From VRUE01 sp963715625 (lineage in GTDB: Bacteria; Actinomycetota; Thermoleophilia; Solirubrobacterales; 70-9): a stretch of 64,000 bases of DNA. Of the stretch, positions 23,473 to 31,151 are shown piece after piece. A program made the translations under genes and the position numbers. Positions within the stretch are counted from its first letter, which is position 1, and each line of letters opens with the position of its first letter. The notes below the pieces were generated by a model, which saw only the letters and a list, made by a program, of their open reading frames with translations, did not search any database and was not told the DNA's origin. Location of the stretch: contig OY970260.1 in assembly GCA_963715625.1 (NCBI GenBank), positions 62,001-126,000 of the forward strand, written 5' to 3'.

Positions 23473-24462
23473 TCAACCCACAACGCGAAGCACAGCCGCC
23501 CCCCTGAGGGCGCCGGTGCGAATCGAGTCGAGCGCCTCGTTCGCGGCCTCCAGCGGAAACACCTCGACCTCGGTCCGCACCGGCACCCGCGGCGCCAGGG
23601 CCATGAACTCCTCGCCGTCCTGCCTGGTCAGGTTGGCGACCGAGCCAAGCACGCGCTCGCCCCACAGCTCCGCATAGGGAAAGCTCGGAATGTCGCTCAT
23701 GTGGATGCCGGCGCTGACGATCCGTGCGCCCTTGGCGCTGGCCCGCAGCGCCGTCGTCATCAGGGCGCCGACCGGGGCGAAGACGATCGCCCCGTCGATC
23801 TCCTCGGGCGGCGCCTCCTCCGAGGACCCCGCCCACTCCGCGCCCAGCTCGCGCGCGAACGCCTGGCCCTCCTCGTCGCCCTCACGGGTGAAGGCGAACA
23901 CCCGCCGGCCCTGGTGCACCGCGACCTGACAGAGGATGTGGGCGGAGGCGCCGAAGCCGTAGAAGCCGATCCGCCCGGCGTCCCCGACCAGGCGCAGCGC
24001 CCGGTAGCCGATCAAACCCGCGCAGAGCAGCGGCGCCGCCTGCTCCGGGGGGTAGCCCTCGGGGATCGGGAAGCAGTAGCGCTCGTCGGCAACCGCCAGC
24101 TCCGCGTAGCCGCCGTCGAGGTCGTAGCCGGTGAAGCGTGCCCGGTCGCAGAGGTTCTCGCGCCCGCTCGTGCAGTAACGGCACTCGCCGCAGGTCCAGC
24201 CCAGCCAGGGGACGCCGACCCGGTCCCCGACCGCGAAGCGCTCGGCCCCCTCCCCGGCCTCGACCACCGTGCCGACGATCTGGTGCCCCGGCACCAAGGG
24301 CAACTTCGGCTCGGTCAGGTCCCCGTCAACGATGTGCAGGTCGGTCCGGCAGACGCCGCAGGCAAGCACTGAGACCAGAACCTGGCCAGAGCCCGCCCGT
24401 GGCTCCGGAAGTTCCGCGGGCCGCAAAAGCTCCCGCTGGCGCTCCAAGACCATCGCCCGCAT
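23473..24462 (-). CDS. Zinc-dependent alcohol dehydrogenase (MDR family)
   Basis: 329 residues from ATG 24462. GroES-like N-terminal domain with the catalytic zinc ligands CGVCRTDLH and GHQIVG, four cysteines of the structural zinc in CGECRYCTSGRENLC, then a Rossmann domain whose loop GFYGFGASAH replaces the usual GxGxxG. Oxidises or reduces an alcohol/aldehyde with NAD(P). Its start lies two bases after the stop of the anchored protein gene that follows fbiC, so the three minus-strand genes likely form one operon. No direct link to F420 is known. Confidence 0.9.
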   Translation of the reverse strand: MRAMVLERQRELLRPAELPEPRAGSGQVLVSVLACGVCRTDLHIVDGDLTEPKLPLVPGHQIVGTVVEAGEGAERFAVGDRVGVPWLGWTCGECRYCTSGRENLCDRARFTGYDLDGGYAELAVADERYCFPIPEGYPPEQAAPLLCAGLIGYRALRLVGDAGRIGFYGFGASAHILCQVAVHQGRRVFAFTREGDEEGQAFARELGAEWAGSSEEAPPEEIDGAIVFAPVGALMTTALRASAKGARIVSAGIHMSDIPSFPYAELWGERVLGSVANLTRQDGEEFMALAPRVPVRTEVEVFPLEAANEALDSIRTGALRGAAVLRVVG

Positions 24463-24464
24463 CG

Positions 24465-25202
24465 TCAGGGCGAGGCGGGGGTGGAAGAGGATGCCCCCTC
24501 TGCCGGAACAACAACCTGGGAGGTTCCGTCAGAGGGGGCATCCTCTTCCACCGGAGCGTCGGCCTCGAGGTAGACGCAGTTGCCTTCGGAGCTGAGCTGA
24601 AGAGCAAGGTTTCGGGCGTCGAGAAGGCTGCCTTCGAGCTGCAGCTCGTCGACGCTGCCGTCCTCGCTGAAGCGCTGCAGGACAATCTCCACGCTCGCCT
24701 CTTCAGCCTCACCTTCCGCCCCCGGTACCAGCACGATCGTGATCACGTATTCGTCCCCTTCGCAGCTTTCCAGCACAGGCCCGCCCAAGGCAACCGGCCC
24801 CCCAGGCCCACCTCCGTCCGGGCTCACCGGTGTCGCAACGGGCAGCGAGGTCCCCTCTGGCGGAGCCTCCACGGTTGTTGCTCCGTCAGAGGGGACCTCG
24901 TTGCCCGTTCCCGATTCAGGTGCAGGTGCAGGCGAAGACGGCACCTCGACGACAGCGACAGCCCGCGCGGGCTCGACAGCCAGAGCGGCCGAGGGACCCT
25001 CCGCCTCGCTCGGTCGCCCTGCCGCTTGAACCCGCTTGGCGCCAGGCGGCGCAACCGCGGCGGCGGCAACGAACGCGCGTCGCTCGGAGGGCAGAGCGAT
25101 CGACTCGCCCACTGTCGCTTCGAAAACCGGTAGCTCCAGGCGCGGTTCGACCGAGTCCGCCTCCCAAGGCCGCAGGCTGGCCAGCGCAGCAGCGGCGAGC
25201 AC
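24465..25202 (-). CDS. Probable membrane-anchored protein with two palindrome-encoded peptide repeats, function unknown
   Basis: 245 residues if GTG 25202 is the start, but this begins in the middle of a hydrophobic segment. The frame stays open back to the fbiC stop and reads RLPIASRSPAGDGGFPGLAV then FSLLGLLLVLAAAALASL, a normal anchor. A CTG at 25283 lies 6 bases after GGGGGGA, so initiation there (272 residues) is plausible. After the anchor comes a Pro/Ala/Glu-rich region and a compact C-terminal part (SCEGDEYVITIVLVPG, VEIVLQRFSEDGSVDELQLE). Two similar peptides, NEVPSDGATTVEAPPEGTS and EDAPSDGTSQVVVPAEGAS, are encoded by palindromic elements. No family recognised. Confidence 0.6.
   Translation of the reverse strand: MLAAAALASLRPWEADSVEPRLELPVFEATVGESIALPSERRAFVAAAAVAPPGAKRVQAAGRPSEAEGPSAALAVEPARAVAVVEVPSSPAPAPESGTGNEVPSDGATTVEAPPEGTSLPVATPVSPDGGGPGGPVALGGPVLESCEGDEYVITIVLVPGAEGEAEEASVEIVLQRFSEDGSVDELQLEGSLLDARNLALQLSSEGNCVYLEADAPVEEDAPSDGTSQVVVPAEGASSSTPASP
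24482..24550. repeat. 69-bp palindromic element at the 3' end of the anchored-protein gene
   Basis: 28-bp arms (24482-24509, 24523-24550) with one mismatch and a 13-nt loop aacaacctgggag. GTGG flanks the stem on both sides. Its loop resembles, in opposite orientation, that of the element at 24837. Confidence 0.9.
24837..24909. repeat. 73-bp palindromic element within the anchored-protein gene
   Basis: 30-bp arms (24837-24866, 24880-24909) with two mismatches and a 13-nt loop ctccacggttgtt. The reverse complement of the loop at 24510-24522 (ctcccaggttgtt) matches it at 11 of 13 positions. Shares the stem core cccctctg with the elements at 24482, 26789 and 30589. Confidence 0.9.
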
Positions 25203-25298
25203 AAGCAGCAGGCCGAGCAGCGAGAAGACCGCTAGGCCCGGAAACCCTCCATCCCCTGCTGGCGAACGAGAAGCGATCGGCAGACGATATCCCCCCGG

Positions 25299-27590
25299 TC
25301 AATAGGTCTCCACGATCTCGTAGAGCGTCGTGCGCTGGGCGGGCTCGCGGCCTCCGGCGCGGGCGGCATCGATCAGCTGCTCGGGATCCAGCCGGACCCC
25401 GTGCTGGGAGCCGGCCATGCGGGAGATGCTCTCCTCCATCAGCGTCCCGCCGAGGTCGTTGACGCCCCAGCGCAGGGCCTCGGTGGCGGCGCCGAGGCCC
25501 ATCTTCACCCAGCTCGCCTGCAAATTCGGGATCGTCCTGCCCAGCCCCAGGCGGAAGGCCGCGGTGTGCTTGAGGTTCTCGGCGGCGGAGATCTCCTCGA
25601 TGCCGTGCGTGCGGCCGAGCATCGTGTTGAAGGGGATGAAGCTGAGCGGGACGAACTCGGTGATGCCCCCGGTGCGTTCCTGCAGGGCGCGGACCACGCG
25701 CATGTGGCGCGCCAGCTCGCGCGGCTCCTCGATGTGGCCGAACATCACGGTCGAGGTCGAGCGCAGGCCGGCCCGGTGGGACGCCTCGACGATCTCGATC
25801 CAGCGCCGCGCCGGCAGCTTGTTCGGCGAGATCCGCTGGCGGACGCCGTCGTCGAGCACCTCCGCCGCGGTCCCCGGCGTCGAGCCGAGGCCGCACTCGA
25901 TCAGGTACTCGAAGACCTCGTCGGGCCCCTTCCCCGAGCGCTCGCACATGTGGTCGACCTCCATCGGCGAGTAGGCGTGCAGGTGCAGCTGCGGCGCCAC
26001 CTCCTTCGCCAGCCGCAGCCACCTGCCGTACTCCTCCAGGGTCAGGTCGGGATGGATCCCCCCCTGCATGCAGAGCTCGGTGGCCCCGAACTCGACCGCC
26101 TCCTCGATCCGCGCAGCGAAGTCCTCCTCGGACACCTCATAGGCATCGGGCGACCGCCGCCCCTGCCCGAACCCGCAGAAGGCACAGCCAACGACGCAAA
26201 TGTTCGTGAAGTTGATGTTGCGGTTGACCACGAACGTGACCCGGTCCCCCGCCAGCTCAGCCCGCAGCTCATCGGCAGCGACCCGCATCTCCTCAATGAC
26301 CTCGGGCCGCGTCTCCGCAAAGAGAGCCGTCAGCTCATCCTCGCTCAGTCCATGGCCCTCTCGTCCCTTCGCAATCGCTTCCGGAGCAAGCTTGCCGTCC
26401 AGGGTCTCTTCGCTCCTGCGCCCCGACCCTCTGCGCGGGATGAAGCTCCAGTACTTCAGCTTGATCACGTCGAGGACCCCCTGCTCCATCCACTCCGTAT
26501 CCATGTACTGCGGGTAGACGCACAGCCTCTCCGTCAACGCAAAGCCCCTGGGAGCCAGGCTCTTCCTAACCTCATGCGGGCTCGGAAACGCGTGCTCGGG
26601 CGAAATGTGGTCGCCATTGGCGGACAGCCCACCCAGATCGGTAGCTCCAGCTTCCACCAGCTCTCCCCAGGCATCCGACAGGTTCGGCGGCACCTGCACC
26701 CCCACATCCGGCATCAACCTCCTGCACTCCCCGATCAACCGCTTGATGTCCTCAACGCCGACCGGGCTCGCCCACGATGGGACCGGAAGGGCCGGCGGGG
26801 ACCCCTCTGCTGGGAACTCGCGAAGCAACTCAACCTCTGTACCGCCATCACGATCCCGCTGCGGAGCCCCAGCAGAGGGGTCCCCGCCGGCCCCCCACCG
26901 CTCGCGAGCGGCCTCATCGGCGATATCCGCAACTTCGGCGCCGTAGTACTTCGGGTGGGGCACGAAGTTCTGGAGGATGATCTCCTGCAGGTGGCCGTAC
27001 CGACCGTGCAAGTCCGCTAGAGCTTCGAGGGACGCCACCTGCTCCTCTTCGGTCTCGCCGATGCCGACGAGGATTCCGCTGGTGAACGGGATCTTCAACT
27101 CGCCGGCGGCCTCAATGGTTGCGAGGCGTTGTGCGGGGTGCTTGGTCGGGGAGCCGGCGTGGACCGTGTCCATGAGCCGCTCGGAGACCGACTCCAGCAT
27201 CAGACCCTGGGAGGCGCTGACCTCGCGCAGCCGCGCAAGGTCAGCGCGATCGAGCACGCCGATGTTCGTGTGCGGGAGCATCCCGCGCTCCAGCGCTCGT
27301 TCGCAACTCCAGACGACGTAGGAGGTGAAGTCGTCGTGCCCCCACTCGGCCAGTTTGGCCGCGACGATGGGGTTGACCTCGGGGCGCTCGCCGGTGAGGA
27401 CCAGAAGCTCCTTGGCATTGCGCTTCAGCGCCTCGTCGAGGAGGCCTTCGACCTCCTCAGGACTGCGGATGTGCGCCTGGTGCGTCGCGAACGCGCAGTA
27501 CTTGCAGTAGCACTGGCAGGTGCGCGAGAGGGAGAGCGTGTAGTTCCGCGAGAAGGTGACCCGGCGCACCAAAGCGAGGCTACCGCACAT
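25299..27590 (-). CDS. fbiC: 7,8-didemethyl-8-hydroxy-5-deazariboflavin (Fo) synthase, CofG-CofH fusion
   Basis: 763 residues from ATG 27590 (an ATG at 27623 is possible; neither has a strong ribosome binding site). Two radical SAM halves make the deazaflavin Fo from a tyrosine and a ribityl-diaminouracil. N-terminal half: TFSRNYTLSLSRTCQCYCKY with the CxxxCxxC cluster site and LTGERPE; C-terminal half: FTNICVVGCAFCGFGQGR with the second CxxxCxxC and HAYSPMEV. Residues ~233-267 (GDPSAGAPQRDRDGGTEVEL onward) are a palindrome-encoded insert between RERW and VPSWASPVGVED. Together with cofC/D/E nearly the whole F420 route is encoded within 7 kb. Confidence 0.95.
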   Translation of the reverse strand: MCGSLALVRRVTFSRNYTLSLSRTCQCYCKYCAFATHQAHIRSPEEVEGLLDEALKRNAKELLVLTGERPEVNPIVAAKLAEWGHDDFTSYVVWSCERALERGMLPHTNIGVLDRADLARLREVSASQGLMLESVSERLMDTVHAGSPTKHPAQRLATIEAAGELKIPFTSGILVGIGETEEEQVASLEALADLHGRYGHLQEIILQNFVPHPKYYGAEVADIADEAARERWGAGGDPSAGAPQRDRDGGTEVELLREFPAEGSPPALPVPSWASPVGVEDIKRLIGECRRLMPDVGVQVPPNLSDAWGELVEAGATDLGGLSANGDHISPEHAFPSPHEVRKSLAPRGFALTERLCVYPQYMDTEWMEQGVLDVIKLKYWSFIPRRGSGRRSEETLDGKLAPEAIAKGREGHGLSEDELTALFAETRPEVIEEMRVAADELRAELAGDRVTFVVNRNINFTNICVVGCAFCGFGQGRRSPDAYEVSEEDFAARIEEAVEFGATELCMQGGIHPDLTLEEYGRWLRLAKEVAPQLHLHAYSPMEVDHMCERSGKGPDEVFEYLIECGLGSTPGTAAEVLDDGVRQRISPNKLPARRWIEIVEASHRAGLRSTSTVMFGHIEEPRELARHMRVVRALQERTGGITEFVPLSFIPFNTMLGRTHGIEEISAAENLKHTAAFRLGLGRTIPNLQASWVKMGLGAATEALRWGVNDLGGTLMEESISRMAGSQHGVRLDPEQLIDAARAGGREPAQRTTLYEIVETY
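26789..26893. repeat. 105-bp palindromic element inside fbiC
   Basis: Perfect 26-bp arms (26789-26814, 26868-26893) and a 53-nt loop (26815-26867) that matches the loop of the element at 30589 at about 50 of 53 positions, in the same orientation. It is translated in frame within FbiC. GTGG stands at the foot of the stem on the minus strand. Confidence 0.92.
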
Positions 27591-27664
27591 GCCCGACCCG
27601 GCACGCTCAGGGCGGCAAGTCATCGGAGCGCTCGGCCGATGGCTGCATGTACGATGCCGCCAGC

Positions 27665-27790
27665 ATGGGCGGAGAGTTGATGGGTGACGATGGAATGCGG
27701 CCGAAGAAAGCACCGCCACCACCTATTGCCGTTCCGGCGGATTGGTATCCGGATCCAGAAACGACACCCTCGCGACAATCGGCTGGATAA
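27665..27790 (+). pseudogene. Possible remnant of a small DUF2510-type membrane protein gene
   Basis: ATG 27665 opens a 41-codon frame whose end PADWYPDPETTPSRQSAG resembles the start of the DUF2510 motif (WYPDP...) before a premature TAA at 27788. Shortly after, a different frame reads DTLATIGWITAIFFPIIGL, a hydrophobic helix of the kind that follows DUF2510. This suggests a frameshifted, decayed gene. The rest of the 330-bp gap between fbiC and the aquaporin gene shows only a hairpin gccgcc-aac-ggcggc at 27828-27842. Confidence 0.35.
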
Positions 27791-27922
27791 CCGCGATCTT
27801 CTTCCCAATCATCGGGCTCTCCTCTCCGCCGCCAACGGCGGCTGACCCAACGAGGTCACTGGAAAAGCAGGCAAGGCGACGCAGAAGAACCTCCCCGCTC
27901 GGAGGCTCTCGTGAAGCCGGAC

Positions 27923-28705
27923 TCAGGCCGGTTTCGGCGGCGGAGGCGGCGGCTTCGGTGAAGTCTTCGGAGGCGCCGGCCGTTTGACCCGCTCGGGCGG
28001 CTCGGTCGGGGACGGCCCGCCGGCCTCGAGCACGAACTTGAAGACAACGGCGGCGAGCAGCGAGCCGACGATTGGGCCGAGCAGGTAGGGCCAGACGTCG
28101 CCCCACTCGTTGGCGACCAGCGCCGGGCCGAACCAGCGCGCCGGGTTGAAGGAGCCGCCGGTTAGCGGGCCGCCGACCATGACGATGAAACCGAGCGTGG
28201 TGCCGATCGCCAGCGGAGCCCAGTCCTTGAGGCTCTTCTTCGAGAAGACAGCGGCGAGGATCACAAGCACCAGGCAGAAGGTGCCGATCGCCTCGATGAT
28301 CGCGCCCTGGAAGTTGCCGGCGAGCAGGCCGCTGACGGTGGCGGCACCGTAGTTGGTGGCACGGCCCTCGTCTTCCAGCAGCGCCTTGCAGAGCAGCGCG
28401 CCGAGCACGCCGCCGGAGAGCTGGGCGAGCATGTAGATCAGGCCGTCGATCGCCGAGATCCGCTTGATCGCCATCGCCGCCAGCGTCACCGCCGGGTTGA
28501 AGTGCCCGCCGCTGACCACGCCGAACATGACGATCAGGCCGAACAGCAGGAATGCGTGGACGAGACCGATCACCGCAAAGTCGGTGCCGAAGCTCGCCTG
28601 TTCGCCGGTCGAGAGGAACAGCACGATGACGGTGGTGATGAAGAACACCAGCAAGAAGGTGCCGATCAGCTCAGCAAGGTATGCCGCAAGTCCTCGTTCC
28701 TGCAC
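27923..28705 (-). CDS. Aquaporin/MIP family channel
   Basis: 260 residues from GTG 28705, preceded at 6 bases by AGGAGGG. Six membrane helices and both pore loops: GGHFNPAVT and GGSFNPARW (two NPA boxes). The Arg after the second NPA of the selectivity filter is present. A proline/lysine-rich cytoplasmic tail (KTSPKPPPPPPKPA) ends the protein. Conducts water or small neutral solutes across the cytoplasmic membrane. Divergent from the binding-protein gene with a 68-bp spacer. Confidence 0.92.
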   Translation of the reverse strand: MQERGLAAYLAELIGTFLLVFFITTVIVLFLSTGEQASFGTDFAVIGLVHAFLLFGLIVMFGVVSGGHFNPAVTLAAMAIKRISAIDGLIYMLAQLSGGVLGALLCKALLEDEGRATNYGAATVSGLLAGNFQGAIIEAIGTFCLVLVILAAVFSKKSLKDWAPLAIGTTLGFIVMVGGPLTGGSFNPARWFGPALVANEWGDVWPYLLGPIVGSLLAAVVFKFVLEAGGPSPTEPPERVKRPAPPKTSPKPPPPPPKPA

Positions 28706-28773
28706 TCTTTTCCCTCCTAGATCCCTGTGTTCGACTGGGCGGCGCCAGTCTACCCAGATCGCGCGAAGGAAAT

Positions 28774-29745
28774 ATGCTGCCCAGCTCGATGAAGGTGGTT
28801 GTCGCGCTGCTGGCGGCCGCCCTGCTGCCCGCCGGCGCCGCCGGCTGCGGCGGGGACGGCGCTGAACCGGGCGCGCCGGTCGGCGCGACGCTGGTGCTCG
28901 ACTTCACGCCGAACGCCGTCCACTCAGGCATCTACGCGGCGCAGCGGCGGGGCTACTACCGCGACGCCGGGATCGACCTGACGATCCGCCAGCCCGGCGA
29001 ATCGACCGACGCGCCGAAGCTGCTGGAGGCGGGCCGGGCCGACCTCGCGATCCTCGACATCCACGACCTCGGCATCGCCCGCGAGCGCGGCCTGGACCTG
29101 GTCGGCGCGATGCCGCTGGTCCAGCGACCGCTCGCGGCCGTGATCGCGCGCGCCGGCAAGGGAGTCGAGCGCCCGCGCGACCTCGAAGGCCGGACGGTCG
29201 GCGTGACCGGGCTGCCCTCCGACGAAGCGGTGGTCGACTCCGAGGTCAGCGCCGACGGAGGCGACCCGGCCGCGGTGCGGCGGATCACGATCGGGTTCAA
29301 CGCGATCTCCTCGCTGGCCTCCGGCAAGGTCAACGCAGCCACCGGGTTCTGGAACTCCGAGGGAGTGGCGCTGCGCCGCCAGGGCGTCCCGGTCCGCATC
29401 TTCAAGGTCGACGAGTACGGAGCCCCGCCATATCCCGAGCTGGTCCTTGTCGCCTCGCGCGACACGCTCGAGGAGAGACCCGAGCTCGTGGGCTCCGTCG
29501 TCGAGGCCACGCGACGCGGCTGCGAGCTCGCCGCCGACCATCCCCAGCAGGCGCTCGACGACCTGCTTGCCGAAGTCCCAAGCCTCGACCGGGGCGACCA
29601 GGCGGCCCAGCTCGAGGCGCTCCTGCCCGACCTCCGCCCCGCACCGTTCGACCCCGCCGTGCTGCGCGCCTGGGCTGCATGGGACCTCGAGCATGGGTTG
29701 CTGGAACGGCCGCTCGATGTCGAAGCGGCGTTTGCCGAGCCCTGA
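28774..29745 (+). CDS. THI5/NMT1-like ABC substrate-binding lipoprotein
   Basis: 323 residues from ATG 28774 (AAGGA 7 bases upstream). Lipoprotein-type signal ending LPAGAAGC, then the NMT1/THI5-like (ThiY, SsuA) fold: LDFTPNAVHSGIYAAQRRGYY, ADLAILDIHDLG, GKVNAATGFWNSE. Such proteins deliver pyrimidine precursors, thiamine parts or sulfonates to an ABC permease, but no permease or ATPase gene lies beside it and no TPP riboswitch was recognised upstream. Ligand unknown. Confidence 0.82.
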   Translation: MLPSSMKVVVALLAAALLPAGAAGCGGDGAEPGAPVGATLVLDFTPNAVHSGIYAAQRRGYYRDAGIDLTIRQPGESTDAPKLLEAGRADLAILDIHDLGIARERGLDLVGAMPLVQRPLAAVIARAGKGVERPRDLEGRTVGVTGLPSDEAVVDSEVSADGGDPAAVRRITIGFNAISSLASGKVNAATGFWNSEGVALRRQGVPVRIFKVDEYGAPPYPELVLVASRDTLEERPELVGSVVEATRRGCELAADHPQQALDDLLAEVPSLDRGDQAAQLEALLPDLRPAPFDPAVLRAWAAWDLEHGLLERPLDVEAAFAEP

Positions 29746-29752
29746 TCGGGGT

Positions 29753-29870
29753 GGGGCCGGGGGTGGCCTCGCCTGCTCGCTGGGTTTTTCGCCGCAGGCT
29801 TGGGGTTGCTCGCTGAGGGGACAGGGCGAAAAACAGGACGCCGCGTGCAGGCGAGGCCACCCCCGGCCCC
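29753..29870. repeat. 118-bp composite palindromic element
   Basis: Perfect 24-bp outer arms (29753-29776, 29847-29870) and an inner perfect pair gtttttcgcc/ggcgaaaaac (29784-29793, 29825-29834). Two-tier architecture like 23360-23467. It lies 8 bp after the binding-protein stop and 20 bp before the next start. GTGG (29751-29754) stands at the left foot. Confidence 0.9.
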
Positions 29871-29890
29871 TCCGAGATACGCTTCGGCTT

Positions 29891-30253
29891 GTGAGCTTGG
29901 CTGGTGACTTTCAGCAGGTGCTCGACTCGATGCCGGCGGATTGGACCGATCTGGAGCTCGATCTGCGGATCGAGGACGAGAGCCGGTACGTCGACACCGC
30001 CGTGACCCTGAGCCAGGTCAACGCCCAGCCCTACTCGCAGGCGGACTGGGACTGGCGACTGATCGTCGCTCACAGCTTCGGGCACGCCGCCGCGCCAGAG
30101 ACGGTCAAGGGAGTGCTGGCGAAGCTCGACGCCGACGGCGTCGGCGGCGAGATGGCCGTGCGCGAGGTTCGCGAGGGCCGCGCCGAGGTCGTGCAGATGT
30201 GGGGCCGCCCCGAGAGCGTTCGCGAGGAGCTCCGCGAACGCCGCTCGCTCTAG
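29891..30253 (+). CDS. Conserved-looking small protein, function unknown
   Basis: 120 residues from GTG 29891; the frame is open further upstream but that part overlaps the preceding gene and a palindrome. Soluble, acidic, with DWTDLELDLRIEDESRYVDT and a C-terminal EVVQMWGRPESVREELRERR. No signal peptide or known motif. It ends 6 bp before the next gene, with which it probably forms an operon. Confidence 0.6.
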   Translation: MSLAGDFQQVLDSMPADWTDLELDLRIEDESRYVDTAVTLSQVNAQPYSQADWDWRLIVAHSFGHAAAPETVKGVLAKLDADGVGGEMAVREVREGRAEVVQMWGRPESVREELRERRSL

Positions 30254-30259
30254 GACGCA

Positions 30260-30577
30260 GTGGCGAAGATCCTCGCCATCGTCTCCGACCTGATGCTGGC
30301 GAGCCGGGTCGAGGAGAGCCTGCGCGCAGCAGGCCACGAGGTATCCGTCGCCGCCGCCCTCCCGGACCCGCTGGAAGCCGACGCGATCGTCTGCGACCTC
30401 GACAGCGCCGACATCGACGCCCTGGCAGCAGCCCCCGTCCCGGTCCTCGGCTTCTACTCCCACGTAGACGTGGAGACGAAGCGAACCGCCGAAGCCGCCG
30501 GCATAACCCAAGCCGTCCCCCGCTCCCGCATGGCCCGCGAACTCCCAGCCCTGGTCGGCAAGCTGCTCGAAGGCTGA
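30260..30577 (+). CDS. Receiver-like small protein without kinase partner
   Basis: 105 residues from GTG 30260. Beta-alpha pattern of a CheY-like receiver: ILAIVSDLMLASRVEESLRA, DAIVCDLDSADIDAL, VLGFYSHVDVETKRTAEAAG, and a terminal helix. An Asp-rich third strand end (CDLDSAD) is kept but the usual conserved Lys near the end is not evident, so it may be a phosphorylation-independent receiver. Downstream lies a 103-bp palindromic element, then the convergent DtxR operon. Confidence 0.55.
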   Translation: MAKILAIVSDLMLASRVEESLRAAGHEVSVAAALPDPLEADAIVCDLDSADIDALAAAPVPVLGFYSHVDVETKRTAEAAGITQAVPRSRMARELPALVGKLLEG

Positions 30578-30588
30578 CCCCCCGGCGA

Positions 30589-30691
30589 GACGGACGGGGA
30601 CCCCTCTGATGGGAACTCGCGAAGCAACTCAACCTCTGTACCGCCTTCACGCTCCCGGTGCGGAGCCCCAACAGAGGGGTCCCCGTCCGTC
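30589..30691. repeat. 103-bp palindromic element sharing its loop with the fbiC insert
   Basis: 25-bp arms (30589-30613, 30667-30691) with one mismatch. The 53-nt loop 30614-30666 differs from that in fbiC at about three positions. The outer stem differs from the fbiC copy but remains self-complementary. GTAG lies at the right foot on the minus strand. It sits between convergent genes, one base from the dtxR-type stop. Confidence 0.92.
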
Positions 30692-30692
30692 C

Positions 30693-31151
30693 CTACTCAA
30701 CCGGCGGCAGCAAATCCGGCCCGGGAATCGGCGTCCCGTGAGGATCGTGGCTCGGCTCCCCCAACTTAGCCGCCATCAAGAGCTCCAGCTCCTCGGAGAT
30801 GTAGTGCTCGAGCACCTCGGCCTCCTCGTGGACGCGGTCGTCGGGCATCCCCAGCGCCTCGGAGAGGTAGGCCTCGATCAGGCGGTGGTGGCGGATCACC
30901 TCCAGCGCCACCTTCTCCCCCGCCGGTGTCAGCGTCACGCCCCTGTACGGCAGGTACTCGGCGAGGCCGAGGTCGGCGAGCCGCTTCAGCATCGAGGTCG
31001 CGGTCCCCGGCGCGACCCCGAGGCGCTCGGCGAGCTCGCCGTTGGTGACCGGTCCGGCACGCTGGCTCGAGAGCGCGTAGATCGCCTTCGCGTAGTCCTC
31101 GATCGCCTCGGTCCCCGGCGTCCGCCTCGGGCTGTCTCCGGCGGTCGCCAT
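30693..31151 (-). CDS. DtxR/MntR-family metal-dependent repressor
   Basis: 152 residues from ATG 31151, which overlaps the stop of the ZIP gene by one base (ATGA). Winged helix with VTNGELAERLGVAPGTATSML (recognition helix), then the dimerisation/metal domain HHRLIEAYLSEALGMPDDRVHEE with the expected His/Glu ligands (H and E of VHEEAEVLEH). No SH3-like third domain, as in MntR-type short members. It probably senses Mn or Fe and controls its own operon through the boxes at 33524-33560. Confidence 0.9.
   Translation of the reverse strand: MATAGDSPRRTPGTEAIEDYAKAIYALSSQRAGPVTNGELAERLGVAPGTATSMLKRLADLGLAEYLPYRGVTLTPAGEKVALEVIRHHRLIEAYLSEALGMPDDRVHEEAEVLEHYISEELELLMAAKLGEPSHDPHGTPIPGPDLLPPVE

Noticed and set aside
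28706..28773. TPP riboswitch before the THI5/NMT1-like binding protein
   Set aside because: The 68-bp divergent spacer is too short and lacks the CTGAGA-type motif.
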